Shown here piece by piece: positions 25,946-33,249 of a stretch of DNA of 64,000 nt. Source of the DNA: JBBTTE01 sp038064375 (GTDB taxonomy: Bacteria; Patescibacteriota; Saccharimonadia; Saccharimonadales; UBA4665); contig JBBTTF010000001.1 in assembly GCA_038064375.1 (NCBI GenBank), forward strand, positions 496,001 through 560,000, read 5' to 3'. The position numbers were made by a program, and so were the translations under genes. Position 1 is the first letter of the stretch. Every line of letters starts with the position of its first letter. The notes under the pieces were generated by a model. It was given only the letters and a program-made list of their open reading frames with translations, had not been told where the DNA came from and made no database searches.

Positions 25946-26475
25946 GAGTTATTGCCGGCCAACTAGGTGGGCGTAACTTCAGTAGTCCAAACGGCCATCG
26001 CACACATCCAATGAGCGACAAAATGCGCGGAGCAATCTTTGGTGTTCTTGGCGATATAGAAGGCCTAACTGTACTCGATGCCTTTGCTGGCAGCGGTGCC
26101 TTGGCGATCGAGGCTATCAGTCGTGGTGCTAAAAGCGCAGTTGCTATCGAGGTCGACAAAGCGGCGCATACCGCAATTACCGAGAATATTAAGTCACTTG
26201 GCCTAGAGGAGCAGATCAACGCCACTAAGGCTTTTGCTGGGGCGTGGTCAACTCGTCACCAAGCCAAGCATTTTGATCTAATCTTGCTCGATCCTCCTTA
26301 TGACAACATTCCATATCGCGATCTAGAGAAGTTGCCAAGGCATCTCGCGGAACAGGGAACGGTAGTATTGTCATGGCCAACAAATGTTCGTTTACCGAAC
26401 TTTGGAGACTTAAAAATCGTTCAGTCCAAGAGTTATGGCGATTCCCAGCTGGTTTTTTATCAAAAAATTAGCTAA
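25942..26475 (+). CDS. rsmD: 16S rRNA (guanine-966-N2) methyltransferase RsmD
   Basis: 177 residues. It methylates G966 of 16S rRNA. The N-terminus MRVIAGQLGGRNFSSP is typical of the family; SAM motif LDAFAGSGALAIEAISRGA near residue 49 and the amino-methylase catalytic DPPY near 116. GTG start, overlapping the preceding TGA by four bases. The usual downstream coaD is absent; a tRNA gene follows 22 bases later. Confidence 0.9.
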   Translation: MRVIAGQLGGRNFSSPNGHRTHPMSDKMRGAIFGVLGDIEGLTVLDAFAGSGALAIEAISRGAKSAVAIEVDKAAHTAITENIKSLGLEEQINATKAFAGAWSTRHQAKHFDLILLDPPYDNIPYRDLEKLPRHLAEQGTVVLSWPTNVRLPNFGDLKIVQSKSYGDSQLVFYQKIS

Positions 26476-26497
26476 AATACATCGACGACGATCACAT

Positions 26498-26582
26498 GCG
26501 GATGTGGTGGAATTGGTAGACACGCTAGTCTTAGGAACTAGTGCCGCAAGGCGTGAAGGTTCAAGTCCTTTCATCCGCACCA
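26498..26582 (+). tRNA. tRNA-Leu (anticodon UAG), CCA encoded
   Basis: 85 bases. Acceptor arms GCGGATG and CATCCGC pair; the T arm holds GGTTCAAGTCC; the anticodon stem CTAGT/ACTAG encloses loop CTTAGGA with anticodon TAG (reads CUN leucine codons). A class II-type variable arm (TGCCGCAAGGCGT) confirms leucine. The 3' CCA is encoded in the DNA. Confidence 0.96.
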
Positions 26583-26597
26583 AGATTTGGGGAATTC

Positions 26598-27194
26598 GTG
26601 GGCAAGCCACTACATATCATTTATATACCGGGTATCGGTGATCAGAACGTCGATGGCCAACAAAAAGCCGTCAACACATGGTCATGGTACGGAGTAACAG
26701 CCGAAATTTGCCAAATGAACTGGGGCGACAAACTGCCGTGGCAGCCCAAATTAGATAAGTTATTAGCGACAATTGATAAATCAGTTTCAGAGGGTAGGTC
26801 TGTTGGCTTGGTGGGGGTAAGTGCCGGCGCATCGGCCGCCATTAATGCATTTGCGGCTCGCAAAGGAGTCATTACCGGCGTTGTCTGCATAGCTGGTAAG
26901 ATAAACCATCCAGAAACCATAGGCGACAATTATCTTCACAATAACCCTGCCTTATTAACATCCGTACAAGACTGTATACCAAGTCTTAGGCTACTTAATG
27001 CGAGTGATCGTAAGCGAATCCTATCGCGACACGGATTATTTGACGAAACGGTGCCTAAGCGAGACAGCTACGTGCAAGGCGCTCGTAACAGGTACACACC
27101 AAGCGCGTTCCATATCTTAATTATTGCATTCGAAATTACGCTGGGTGCCCCAAGCTTTATTCACTTCCTAAAAAAGCAGACCAAGAGCAACTAA
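26598..27194 (+). CDS. alpha/beta-hydrolase-like protein
   Basis: 198 residues from a GTG at 26598. A longer reading frame begins inside the tRNA and is rejected as a start. It begins GKPLHIIYIPGIGDQN (hydrophobic strand then a turn), and has GLVGVSAGASAA near residue 76: a GxSxG nucleophile elbow typical of serine hydrolases/lipases. A His near the C-terminus (SAFHILI) could complete a triad. No membrane segment. Substrate unknown. Confidence 0.55.
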   Translation: MGKPLHIIYIPGIGDQNVDGQQKAVNTWSWYGVTAEICQMNWGDKLPWQPKLDKLLATIDKSVSEGRSVGLVGVSAGASAAINAFAARKGVITGVVCIAGKINHPETIGDNYLHNNPALLTSVQDCIPSLRLLNASDRKRILSRHGLFDETVPKRDSYVQGARNRYTPSAFHILIIAFEITLGAPSFIHFLKKQTKSN

Positions 27195-27197
27195 TCT

Positions 27198-27225
27198 TTG
27201 CAAGTATTGACATAAGTGGTATAAT
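27198..27225 (+). promoter_or_regulatory. promoter of the histidine leader/operon
   Basis: TTGCAA (27198-27203), a 16-base spacer, and extended -10 TGG-TATAAT (27220-27225). A TTGACA (27207-27212) also lies seven bases before the -10, too close for a -35 but matched at the same place in two other promoters here. The leader ORF begins seven bases after the -10. Confidence 0.65.
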
Positions 27226-27232
27226 TATCCGC

Positions 27233-27292
27233 ATGTTAAAACAATTAACTAACCAGCATCAATCACATATTCAGCCGGAGCGTCACGGTTAG
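27233..27292 (+). CDS. putative histidine-operon leader peptide
   Basis: 19 codons: MLKQLTNQHQSHIQPERHG, then TAG. Three of 19 residues are His (positions 9, 12, 18) and four are Gln. It starts seven bases after the -10 box, so it is predicted to be translated from a leaderless mRNA. Its stop codon lies inside the 3' arm of one RNA stem, and the ORF covers the segment that would form an antiterminator. The position before an intrinsic terminator and his-related genes supports a role as an attenuation sensor. No protein evidence; too short for homology. Confidence 0.6.
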   Translation: MLKQLTNQHQSHIQPERHG

Positions 27293-27347
27293 TTAGTTAT
27301 TGCCTTAAATCAAGCATATCTGCGCCGGACATCGCTCCGGCGTTTTT
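27243..27347 (+). promoter_or_regulatory. candidate translation-coupled attenuator
   Basis: Three pairings are visible. Stem 1: 27243-27254 with 27287-27298 (12 pairs, one G-U). Terminator: 27323-27329 with 27336-27342, then five T. Alternative: GCCGGAGCG (27274-27282) is perfectly complementary to CGCTCCGGC (27333-27341), which includes the terminator loop and 3' arm. A ribosome stalled on His 9 or 12 would break stem 1 and leave 27274-27282 free to pair with the terminator arm, allowing readthrough. A ribosome reaching the stop would cover that segment and permit termination. Confidence 0.6.
27323..27347 (+). terminator. intrinsic terminator before the his-like genes
   Basis: CGCCGGA and TCCGGCG arms (7 G-C-rich pairs), loop CATCGC, then TTTTT. 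It lies between the leader ORF and the hisG-like gene. Confidence 0.85.
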
Positions 27348-27385
27348 GTTACTAAGAACTATAATTTGAAAATAAGGAATTTAAT

Positions 27386-28034
27386 ATGAGTTACGAACTA
27401 CAACAACGATATAGCGAGGCCGAATGGGTCTTCATATCAAAGGGTGAGAACAGGGATGCTGTTGAAGCAGCCCTAGCAAATCAAGGTGCCGCGGTAGCCA
27501 ACATAGATGGCATAAACCCGCGCTGTCTTCACGTCGGTTAGCGACGGTAAGAACTGGAGCTTGGACCGAGATGGCGACATGGCCGGGTTGATCCAAGAAC
27601 TGCCAAATAGCATTGGCTTCATGGGTTCGGATCGCTATGAGGAGCTGGACGATGCTACGCAGCGGGAGATTAGATTCTGTCCGATCGCGGCTACGGCAAT
27701 CCGCTTTGCAATGGCCACCACCGAACCCAAGGTCGAGAGTCTAAGGGATAAGCTCGTTCGCATCGAGCCATTAGTCATCGCCACCACCTATCCCAATAAA
27801 GCGGTCAGCGCTGTGGCCGAAATCTGGGATGTGGCAGTAGAAGAGGCAGAAGAGTATGTCGAGCCGCTTTACTTCGGAGGATCCTTAGAGTCAAAGCCTA
27901 GGCAAATCCCGCGTGTCGACGGTGTTTTTGACATTATTGACAGTGGCGCAACTGTCAGAGCCAATAACTTAACAGTTGTCGCAGATAATCTGGGCAGCGT
28001 CACCTTAGGTGCGGTTTGGAGGAGTGATGCGTAA
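27386..28034 (+). CDS. hisG: divergent ATP phosphoribosyltransferase (HisG, short form), interrupted by an apparent frameshift
   Basis: HisG joins ATP and PRPP, step 1 of histidine synthesis. The 5' frame (27386-27541) gives MSYELQQRYSEAEWVFISKG and on; the rest continues in the +1 frame to 28034. Removing one base in AAACCC near 27516 joins them into about 215 residues, the length of short-form HisG. Matches to the family: FISKGENRDAVEAAL (start strand-helix), LPNSIGFMGSDRYEEL (middle), TTYPNKAV, and the PRPP-binding DIIDSGATVRANNLTVVAD near the C-terminus. It has no regulatory third domain. AAGGAA precedes the ATG. Without the fix, translation would have to restart at a poor TTG (27561). 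Family call by eye. Confidence 0.65.
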
Positions 28035-28584
28035 TATGCGAGCCTATATGAACAGTCTACAGACGATTGAGTCGCGGGCAGCGGGTTTACGGGCAGGACG
28101 ACAGCCAACGACATATACCGAAAAACTGTTGGCTGACCAGAACGAAAGAGTAAAAAAGCTAGGAAGTGAAGTGGTTGAGCTAGTCCGCGAAGACACTCGA
28201 CCAGACTTTGGCGAGAGCCGCTTGATTGGCGAGGCCAGCGATACGATATATAGCGTAGAAGTCATGTGTGCGGCCCGCCGCATATCCTTCCTCCAAGTAC
28301 TAGATAGGATTCAGGATCAGCTCCGAGAGGGCTGGCCATCGCAGCAAATGGCCACAGAGTTAGCCGAGAACCGCGTTGCGCGCTATCAGTCGCTCGGCGC
28401 TTACTCAGCTAGGCTAGTGGCCGAAGAATGTAATCCGGACTTTAGTGAGGAAGGCTTTGTAGACACAGCGGCCAACCTTGTCTACATGACAGGGGTGATA
28501 TTAGCGGGCCGTGGGCTTACGATGCGACCTGTCTTCAATGAGTTGGCAGCTCGCAACGAGAACGCTCAAGGAGTTCTCTCATGA
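28027..28584 (+). CDS. hisE: tandem HisE-like (phosphoribosyl-ATP pyrophosphohydrolase) protein
   Basis: HisE hydrolyses phosphoribosyl-ATP to phosphoribosyl-AMP. Residues about 25-95 match the family: YTEKLLADQNERVKKLGSEV, VELVRED and LIGEASDTIYSVEVM, with the acidic metal-binding pattern SEVVE...EASD (one Glu of the usual EExxE is Ser). Residues about 115-180 repeat the same pattern (LGAYSARLVAEECNPDF, TAANLVYMTGVILAGRG) but have lost most acidic ligands. So this is a duplicated HisE with a degenerate second half; usual HisE is ~95 residues. ATG 28027 lies inside the hisG end, five bases after GGAGG. Confidence 0.65.
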   Translation: MRNMRAYMNSLQTIESRAAGLRAGRQPTTYTEKLLADQNERVKKLGSEVVELVREDTRPDFGESRLIGEASDTIYSVEVMCAARRISFLQVLDRIQDQLREGWPSQQMATELAENRVARYQSLGAYSARLVAEECNPDFSEEGFVDTAANLVYMTGVILAGRGLTMRPVFNELAARNENAQGVLS

Positions 28585-28949
28585 GCGAGCTACGAACAAT
28601 TAACGATGCTGAGGAGCTCAACTACGGCAATCTCATTGACCCTGTGTCGGGCGAGGGGATTGTGCCAGTAGTTTGCATCGACACCATGAAATTAGAAACA
28701 GAAGGGTTGGCAGCATACCGTATGCAAGCCTATGCGACAAGATTTGCGATGGTTCAGACACTGGGCACTGGTATTGCTACGTTTTGGTCCCGAAGCCGAC
28801 AAGGCTTATGGGTAAAAGGAGCAGAAAGCGGTAACTTCTTGATCGTTAGAGGCGCCTACACTGACTGCGATGCCGATAGTGTTCTGTTAGACGTTGAGGC
28901 TATGGGCCCAAGCTGCCACACCGGCGCCAATTCTTGTTTTGAAAAGTAA
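28581..28949 (+). CDS. hisI: phosphoribosyl-AMP cyclohydrolase (HisI)
   Basis: 122 residues. HisI opens the adenine ring of phosphoribosyl-AMP, step 3 of histidine synthesis. The signature is clear: FWSRSRQGLWVKGAESGNF near residue 67, DCDADSVLLDVE near 93 with the metal-binding DCDxD, and GPSCHTGANSCF near 108 with the two zinc cysteines. The N-terminal IVPVVCIDTMKLETEGLAAY also fits. Overlaps the hisE stop (ATGA). All expected metal ligands are present, so it looks catalytically competent, in contrast to its neighbours. Confidence 0.82.
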   Translation: MSELRTINDAEELNYGNLIDPVSGEGIVPVVCIDTMKLETEGLAAYRMQAYATRFAMVQTLGTGIATFWSRSRQGLWVKGAESGNFLIVRGAYTDCDADSVLLDVEAMGPSCHTGANSCFEK

Positions 28950-28972
28950 ACTATAGGAGAATAAGGTTAACC

Positions 28973-30268
28973 ATGGCACTATCCACCAAACCATATAAGG
29001 GCGCACGCGACTTTTACCCAGAAGATAAGCGTTTGCAAAAGTACATGTTTGCCAAATGGCGAACCGTGGCTGAGCGCTTCGGCTACGAAGAGTATGATGC
29101 GCCGATTCTGGAGCCTTTGGACATATATTTGGCCAAGACAGGTGAAGAAATTGTTAACGAACAGACCTATAGCTTTGAGGATCGCGGTGGCCGTAAGGTT
29201 GTCATCAGGCCCGAGATGACACCTACGGTCAGCCGTATGGTGGCTGCCAAACGCCAAGAGCTGGCTTATCCTTTGCGTTGGTACAGTATTCCTAATTTGT
29301 GGCGTTACGAGAGGCCGCAGCGAGGACGCTTAAGAGAGCATTGGCAGCTAAATGTTGATATCTTTGGCGTGGCTGGCGCGAGTGCCGAGTACGAGATCAT
29401 CAATCTTGTTGATTCAATGTTTAAAGAATTTGGTGCTAAATCCAGTATGTACGAGGTTAAGCTGAATAGCCGCAAGCTCATGGACTATGCTTTGAGCGAA
29501 TATTTAGGTCTCAACAAGACGCAGTCCCATGACGTGGCCAAACTGATTGACCGGATGGCCAAGATGGAGCGTAGTATCTTCCTCAAGAGGGTAGACGCTG
29601 CAATTAGCGCCAAAGCCCGTGAAGCTGGTGTAGTGGAGAAGCTGCTGGCTTTACTTGAGACTAAACAGCTCAGTAAGTTGCCAGAGGAGCTGGCGGGCCT
29701 CGAGTCAGTCAAAGAGCTACAAAGCACTCTAGATCTCTTGTCAAAAAACGATATCACTAATACTACTTTTGACATCACGATTATGCGTGGCTTTGATTAT
29801 TACACTGATATTGTCTTCGAAGTCTTTGATACACATCCAGAAAACAATCGCTCAATGGTTGCTGGAGGCCGTTATGACGGCCTTGTTGGATTATTTGGTG
29901 TGGCTCCGGTGCCTACGGTTGGCTTTGGCTGGGGTGACGTCACGCTTGCTAACTTCTTAGAGCTACATCATTTGCTGCCTGATTTTGAGTCAGAAACAGA
30001 TGTTTACATTGCCTTGGTCGGAGATGTCATTGCTGATGCGCAGAAGCCAATCGCACAACTTCGTGAAGCCGGCATTAACGTCGCCGTCGAATTAAGCGGC
30101 AAGAAGCTTGGTGACCAGTTTAAGGCCGCAGACAAAAAGGGCCTCAAGCAAGTGCTAATAATTGGTCAGGACGAAATCAAAGCTGGCGCATTCACTCTCA
30201 AAAACTTAGAAACAAGCAAAGAGACCAAAGGCGACATCAAGACCCTATCTAAGCTAATCAAAGCCTAG
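28973..30268 (+). CDS. hisS: histidyl-tRNA synthetase
   Basis: 431-residue class II synthetase. Motif 1/2 region: VIRPEMTPTVSRMVAA near 80, NLWRYERPQRGRLREHWQLN near 107; the histidine A loop RGFDYYTDIVFEVF near 268; motif 3 GFGWGDVTLANF near 317. A C-terminal anticodon-binding domain (about 340-431) is present, so this is a full HisRS rather than the shortened paralog HisZ. AGGAGAATAAGG lies upstream of the ATG. It is the fourth protein gene after the His-codon leader, 23 bases behind hisI, so probably in the same transcript. Confidence 0.96.
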   Translation: MALSTKPYKGARDFYPEDKRLQKYMFAKWRTVAERFGYEEYDAPILEPLDIYLAKTGEEIVNEQTYSFEDRGGRKVVIRPEMTPTVSRMVAAKRQELAYPLRWYSIPNLWRYERPQRGRLREHWQLNVDIFGVAGASAEYEIINLVDSMFKEFGAKSSMYEVKLNSRKLMDYALSEYLGLNKTQSHDVAKLIDRMAKMERSIFLKRVDAAISAKAREAGVVEKLLALLETKQLSKLPEELAGLESVKELQSTLDLLSKNDITNTTFDITIMRGFDYYTDIVFEVFDTHPENNRSMVAGGRYDGLVGLFGVAPVPTVGFGWGDVTLANFLELHHLLPDFESETDVYIALVGDVIADAQKPIAQLREAGINVAVELSGKKLGDQFKAADKKGLKQVLIIGQDEIKAGAFTLKNLETSKETKGDIKTLSKLIKA

Positions 30269-30723
30269 TGAGGGCTATCAATCACGCGTTGACAGGCACG
30301 TTGATTGGTCTGGCTGTCGGTCAGCCGGTGATTGCTGTCCCCGCTGCACTTGCATCGCACTTTGTCTGCGACGTCATTCCGCATTACGGCTCCAGCATGT
30401 CCAAGCTTGATGAAATGAAGAGCTTGCTCTTTAAGAGACTGCTATATGTTGATGCTTTGCTTTGCTTTGGTTTGGTTGTGATGCTGGCTTTGTTGCAGCC
30501 TGTCAATTGGCAGTTGGCGGCAGTTTGCGCCTTTGTGGCCGCGTCGCCGGATTTTGCATCACTTGGTCAGTTTAGGTTGGCCAACACGCACAAGACCTTA
30601 AAGCCGAATTCCTACGTAAAATTCGCCAATGGCATCCAGTGGTTTGAACGCCCGATTGGTGCAGTGGTTGAAGTTATCTGGGCAATGGTCATGATCGCCC
30701 TAATCATGCCATTTATTGACTAG
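30268..30723 (+). CDS. hypothetical membrane protein, possible DUF457/YdjM-like
   Basis: 151 residues from GTG 30268, sharing one base with the hisS stop. Hydrophobic segments near residues 9-30, 58-80 and 125-148. HALTGTLIG at residue 6 and ASHFVCDVIPHYG near 30 give the H...H...D..PH pattern seen in the YdjM/DUF457 membrane hydrolase-like group. Assignment by eye and weak. Cotranscribed with hisS by position. Confidence 0.5.
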   Translation: MRAINHALTGTLIGLAVGQPVIAVPAALASHFVCDVIPHYGSSMSKLDEMKSLLFKRLLYVDALLCFGLVVMLALLQPVNWQLAAVCAFVAASPDFASLGQFRLANTHKTLKPNSYVKFANGIQWFERPIGAVVEVIWAMVMIALIMPFID

Positions 30724-30740
30724 TCAAACCGGCGCACATC

Positions 30741-30749
30741 TGTTAGGAT
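30741..30749 (+). promoter_or_regulatory. extended -10 box of tig
   Basis: TGT-TAGGAT, ending eight bases before the tig ATG at 30758. No Shine-Dalgarno sequence. Confidence 0.4.
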
Positions 30750-30757
30750 AGACCACT

Positions 30758-32041
30758 ATGCATATAACACGCGAGCAACTATCACCCACATCAATCAAAT
30801 TAACTGTTGTTGCCGATCAAGCGGCCATCGACAAGCTAAAAGCCGAGGTTTTGGCTCAGCTTAGCCAAAACGCTAAAGTACCCGGTTTCCGCGAAGGCAA
30901 AGCGCCAGCCAACCTTGTCGAGAAGAACATCGACCAAACTGCTCTGCAAGCAGAGTTTCTTGACCAAGCTGTCAACCGTTTTTATGTTCATGCAATTGAG
31001 AGCGAAAAGCTGCGTCCAGTTACGCAGCCACAGATCAGTCTGACTAAGTTTGTTCCATATTCGACGATGGAGTTTACGGCAGAAGTTGAGGTTGTCGGGC
31101 CCATCCAATTGCCTGACTATAAGAAGATTAAGCTAGAACAAAAAACTGCCGCGGTGACTGCCGACGATGTCAATGGTGTTATCGAGAACTTGCGACAGCG
31201 TGGTGCGATCAAAGAGACCGTTACTCGTGCTGCCAAACTCGGTGACGAGACAAACATTAACTTTAAAGGCAAGGATGCCAAGACCGGCGAGCCTATAAAT
31301 GGTACCGACGGCGCAGACTACCCACTTTTACTTGGCAGTAATAGCTTTATCCCCGGTTTCGAAGACCAATTAGTTGGCTTAAAGGCTGGCGATGAAAAGA
31401 CCTTTACCATTACTTTCCCTAAAGACTACGGAGCAGAAGAGCTCCAAAGCCGTGACGTTAGCTTTGAGGTCAAGGTTAACAAGGTAGAAGAGCTCAAGCT
31501 TGCCACTCTAGACGACGCTTTTGCTTCAACGATCGGGCCTTTCAAGACTTTGGCAGAGCTTAAGGCCGACATCAAGAAGCAGCTAACTGCTGAGAAGCAA
31601 CAAGAAGCAGGCCGTGCTTACGACAATGAGCTATTAGAAAAAATCGCTATCAAGAGCACTGTCGATATCCCTAAGAGCTTAGTTGACGAAGAAATTGCGC
31701 GAATGGAAGAAGAGGAGAAGCGTAATCTTGTATACCGCGGCCAGACATGGCAAGAACACCTTGACGAAGAAGGCATCGATGCCGAAGCTCACTTCGAGAA
31801 GCAGCGCCCCCAAGCTGAGCTACGCGTAAGAGGCGGTCTAGTACTTGGCGAAATAGCTTCTCAAGAGAAGATAACCGTCTCGCCGGACGAGGTAGAAATG
31901 CGTATAGAGCTGCTCAAAGGCCAGTATCCTGACGAGGCTATGCAGGCAGAGCTAGATAAGCCAGAGAACATTCACGACATTATGAGCCGTATGTTGACCG
32001 AGAAGACTCTCGACAAGCTTCGCAGCTACGCCAGCAAGTAA
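30758..32041 (+). CDS. tig: trigger factor
   Basis: 427-residue ribosome-bound chaperone and prolyl isomerase. N-terminal ribosome-binding domain with GFREGKAPANLVEKNI near residue 47 (the family's GFRxGKxP signature), FKBP-type PPIase domain (about 155-245; DFGAEELQ-type loop as DYGAEELQSRDVSFEV), and a helical C-terminal arm domain. It precedes clpP, the common bacterial order tig-clpP, although clpP has its own promoter here. Confidence 0.95.
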   Translation: MHITREQLSPTSIKLTVVADQAAIDKLKAEVLAQLSQNAKVPGFREGKAPANLVEKNIDQTALQAEFLDQAVNRFYVHAIESEKLRPVTQPQISLTKFVPYSTMEFTAEVEVVGPIQLPDYKKIKLEQKTAAVTADDVNGVIENLRQRGAIKETVTRAAKLGDETNINFKGKDAKTGEPINGTDGADYPLLLGSNSFIPGFEDQLVGLKAGDEKTFTITFPKDYGAEELQSRDVSFEVKVNKVEELKLATLDDAFASTIGPFKTLAELKADIKKQLTAEKQQEAGRAYDNELLEKIAIKSTVDIPKSLVDEEIARMEEEEKRNLVYRGQTWQEHLDEEGIDAEAHFEKQRPQAELRVRGGLVLGEIASQEKITVSPDEVEMRIELLKGQYPDEAMQAELDKPENIHDIMSRMLTEKTLDKLRSYASK

Positions 32042-32049
32042 CCTGCGAA

Positions 32050-32087
32050 CTAGCACTCTTGACTGCCGAGTGCCAATTACATATACT
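32050..32087 (+). promoter_or_regulatory. CIRCE operator overlapping the clpP promoter
   Basis: CTAGCACTC, nine bases, GAGTGCCAA (32050-32076), a close match to CIRCE. TTGACT inside it (32059-32064) is the -35, with exactly 17 bases to TATACT (32082-32087). The clpP ATG follows after seven bases, so the mRNA is predicted leaderless. Confidence 0.88.
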
Positions 32088-32094
32088 AGACAAC

Positions 32095-32688
32095 ATGAGC
32101 GTACTTATCCCAACTGTCATCGAAAGCGAAGGCCGCTACGAGCGAGCCTATGATATTTATAGCCGTCTCCTAAAGGATCGCATTATCTTCCTTGGTAGTG
32201 ACGTCAACGAGGCCAGTGCCAACATCGTCGTCGCCCAACTACTATTCCTGCAATCCGAAGATGCCAAGAAGGATATCTTCTTTTACATTAACAGTCCCGG
32301 TGGCAGCGTATATGACGCGTTAGCTATTTATGACACCATGCAGTTTGTTACAAATGATATTCAGACTGTTGGTATTGGGGTTCAGGCATCGGCAGCAGCA
32401 TTCTTGCTTAGCAGTGGAACTAAGGGCAAGCGTTTTGCGCTACCGAACTCGACAATTATGATTCACCAACCTTCTTCCGGAACACGCGGCAAAGTCACTG
32501 ACCAAGAGATTGATCTAAAAGAGTCACTACGTATCAAGAAGTTGCTAGAAGAAATCATGGCCAATAATACCGGCCAAAAGCCAGCCAAGATTCACGAAGA
32601 CATGGAACGCGACAAGTGGCTGACCTCTGATGAAGCCAAAAAGTATGGCATCATCGACGCTGTTATCCAGCAACCACCTAAGGCCTAA
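32095..32688 (+). CDS. clpP: ATP-dependent Clp protease proteolytic subunit ClpP
   Basis: 197-residue serine protease forming the tetradecameric chamber served by ClpC. Start MSVLIPTVIESEGRYERAYD matches the family N-terminus. Catalytic Ser in QASAAAFLLSSG near 98, His in TIMIHQPSSG near 123, and Asp near 172 in MERDKWLTSDEAKKYGIIDAV. An upstream in-frame start would lie before the -10 box, so ATG 32095 was chosen. Shares a CIRCE operator with clpC, so both halves of the protease respond to the same repressor. Confidence 0.96.
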   Translation: MSVLIPTVIESEGRYERAYDIYSRLLKDRIIFLGSDVNEASANIVVAQLLFLQSEDAKKDIFFYINSPGGSVYDALAIYDTMQFVTNDIQTVGIGVQASAAAFLLSSGTKGKRFALPNSTIMIHQPSSGTRGKVTDQEIDLKESLRIKKLLEEIMANNTGQKPAKIHEDMERDKWLTSDEAKKYGIIDAVIQQPPKA

Positions 32689-32700
32689 CCTCAATTGATT

Positions 32701-33249
32701 ATGCCAGTGTTTCATAGAGTATCTGCCGAAGACCATGAAATGATGTATGACTTTTATCAGGCTAATGCCGACGACCCGTTGTTGCAACAGGAGTTTGCTG
32801 GAACATTAGCAGAGTACGCAAGCCCTTTGCTGTCAAAGGCAAGAGCAGAGCAAGTCTATGATCCTATCCAGCCTGAATGCGCAGCCGAGCTTTGCTTTAG
32901 ACCGGATATTAGCGATGGGCCAATTGCGATAGGTTGGCTTACCTTGTCTGATCAGACTGTAGAAAGTATATCTGGCAGATTTGAGTATCGCGGCATTAAT
33001 ATTGCAGCGTTTGTTAGTGAGGCACACCGGGGCAAAGGTATCGGCAGCCAGCTCATGGAAAAGCTAGTACAAGATTCTCATGAGCTAAGATCTACCTTGC
33101 CTGAGTGGGGCAACCGCAATCTATGGACGGGCATACGACCAGACAATGTACCAAGTCAAAAAATGATGAATAGTGTAGGGTTTAAGCGCATCGGCTTACT
33201 AGCAGATTCCCCCCAGTACGACTTTTATGTGCCGACCTTGACAACCTAA
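32701..33249 (+). CDS. GNAT-family N-acetyltransferase
   Basis: 182 residues. Acetyl-CoA-binding motif A: FVSEAHRGKGIGSQLMEKLV near residue 104 (R-G-K-G-I-G loop). Motif B: NVPSQKMMNSVGFKRIG near 148. Substrate unknown; the SQKMMNSVGF stretch recalls RimI/RimJ-like protein or small-molecule acetyltransferases. A TTG six bases upstream (32695) is an alternative start; I prefer ATG. It lies 12 bases after clpP and may be cotranscribed under CIRCE control. Confidence 0.75.
   Translation: MPVFHRVSAEDHEMMYDFYQANADDPLLQQEFAGTLAEYASPLLSKARAEQVYDPIQPECAAELCFRPDISDGPIAIGWLTLSDQTVESISGRFEYRGINIAAFVSEAHRGKGIGSQLMEKLVQDSHELRSTLPEWGNRNLWTGIRPDNVPSQKMMNSVGFKRIGLLADSPQYDFYVPTLTT

Noticed and set aside
26541..26597. 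Upstream GTG start for the hydrolase-like gene, inside the tRNA-Leu gene
   Set aside because: It would encode tRNA sequence as protein. A GTG at 26598, just after the tRNA, keeps the whole hydrolase-like region.
27207..27225. TTGACA as the -35 of the histidine leader promoter
   Set aside because: Only seven bases separate it from the -10; TTGCAA at 27198 has a normal 16-base spacer.
27195..27385. T-box riboswitch upstream of the his-like genes
   Set aside because: No T-box consensus (AGGGUGGnACCGCG) is seen; the leader ORF and pairings fit translation-coupled attenuation better.
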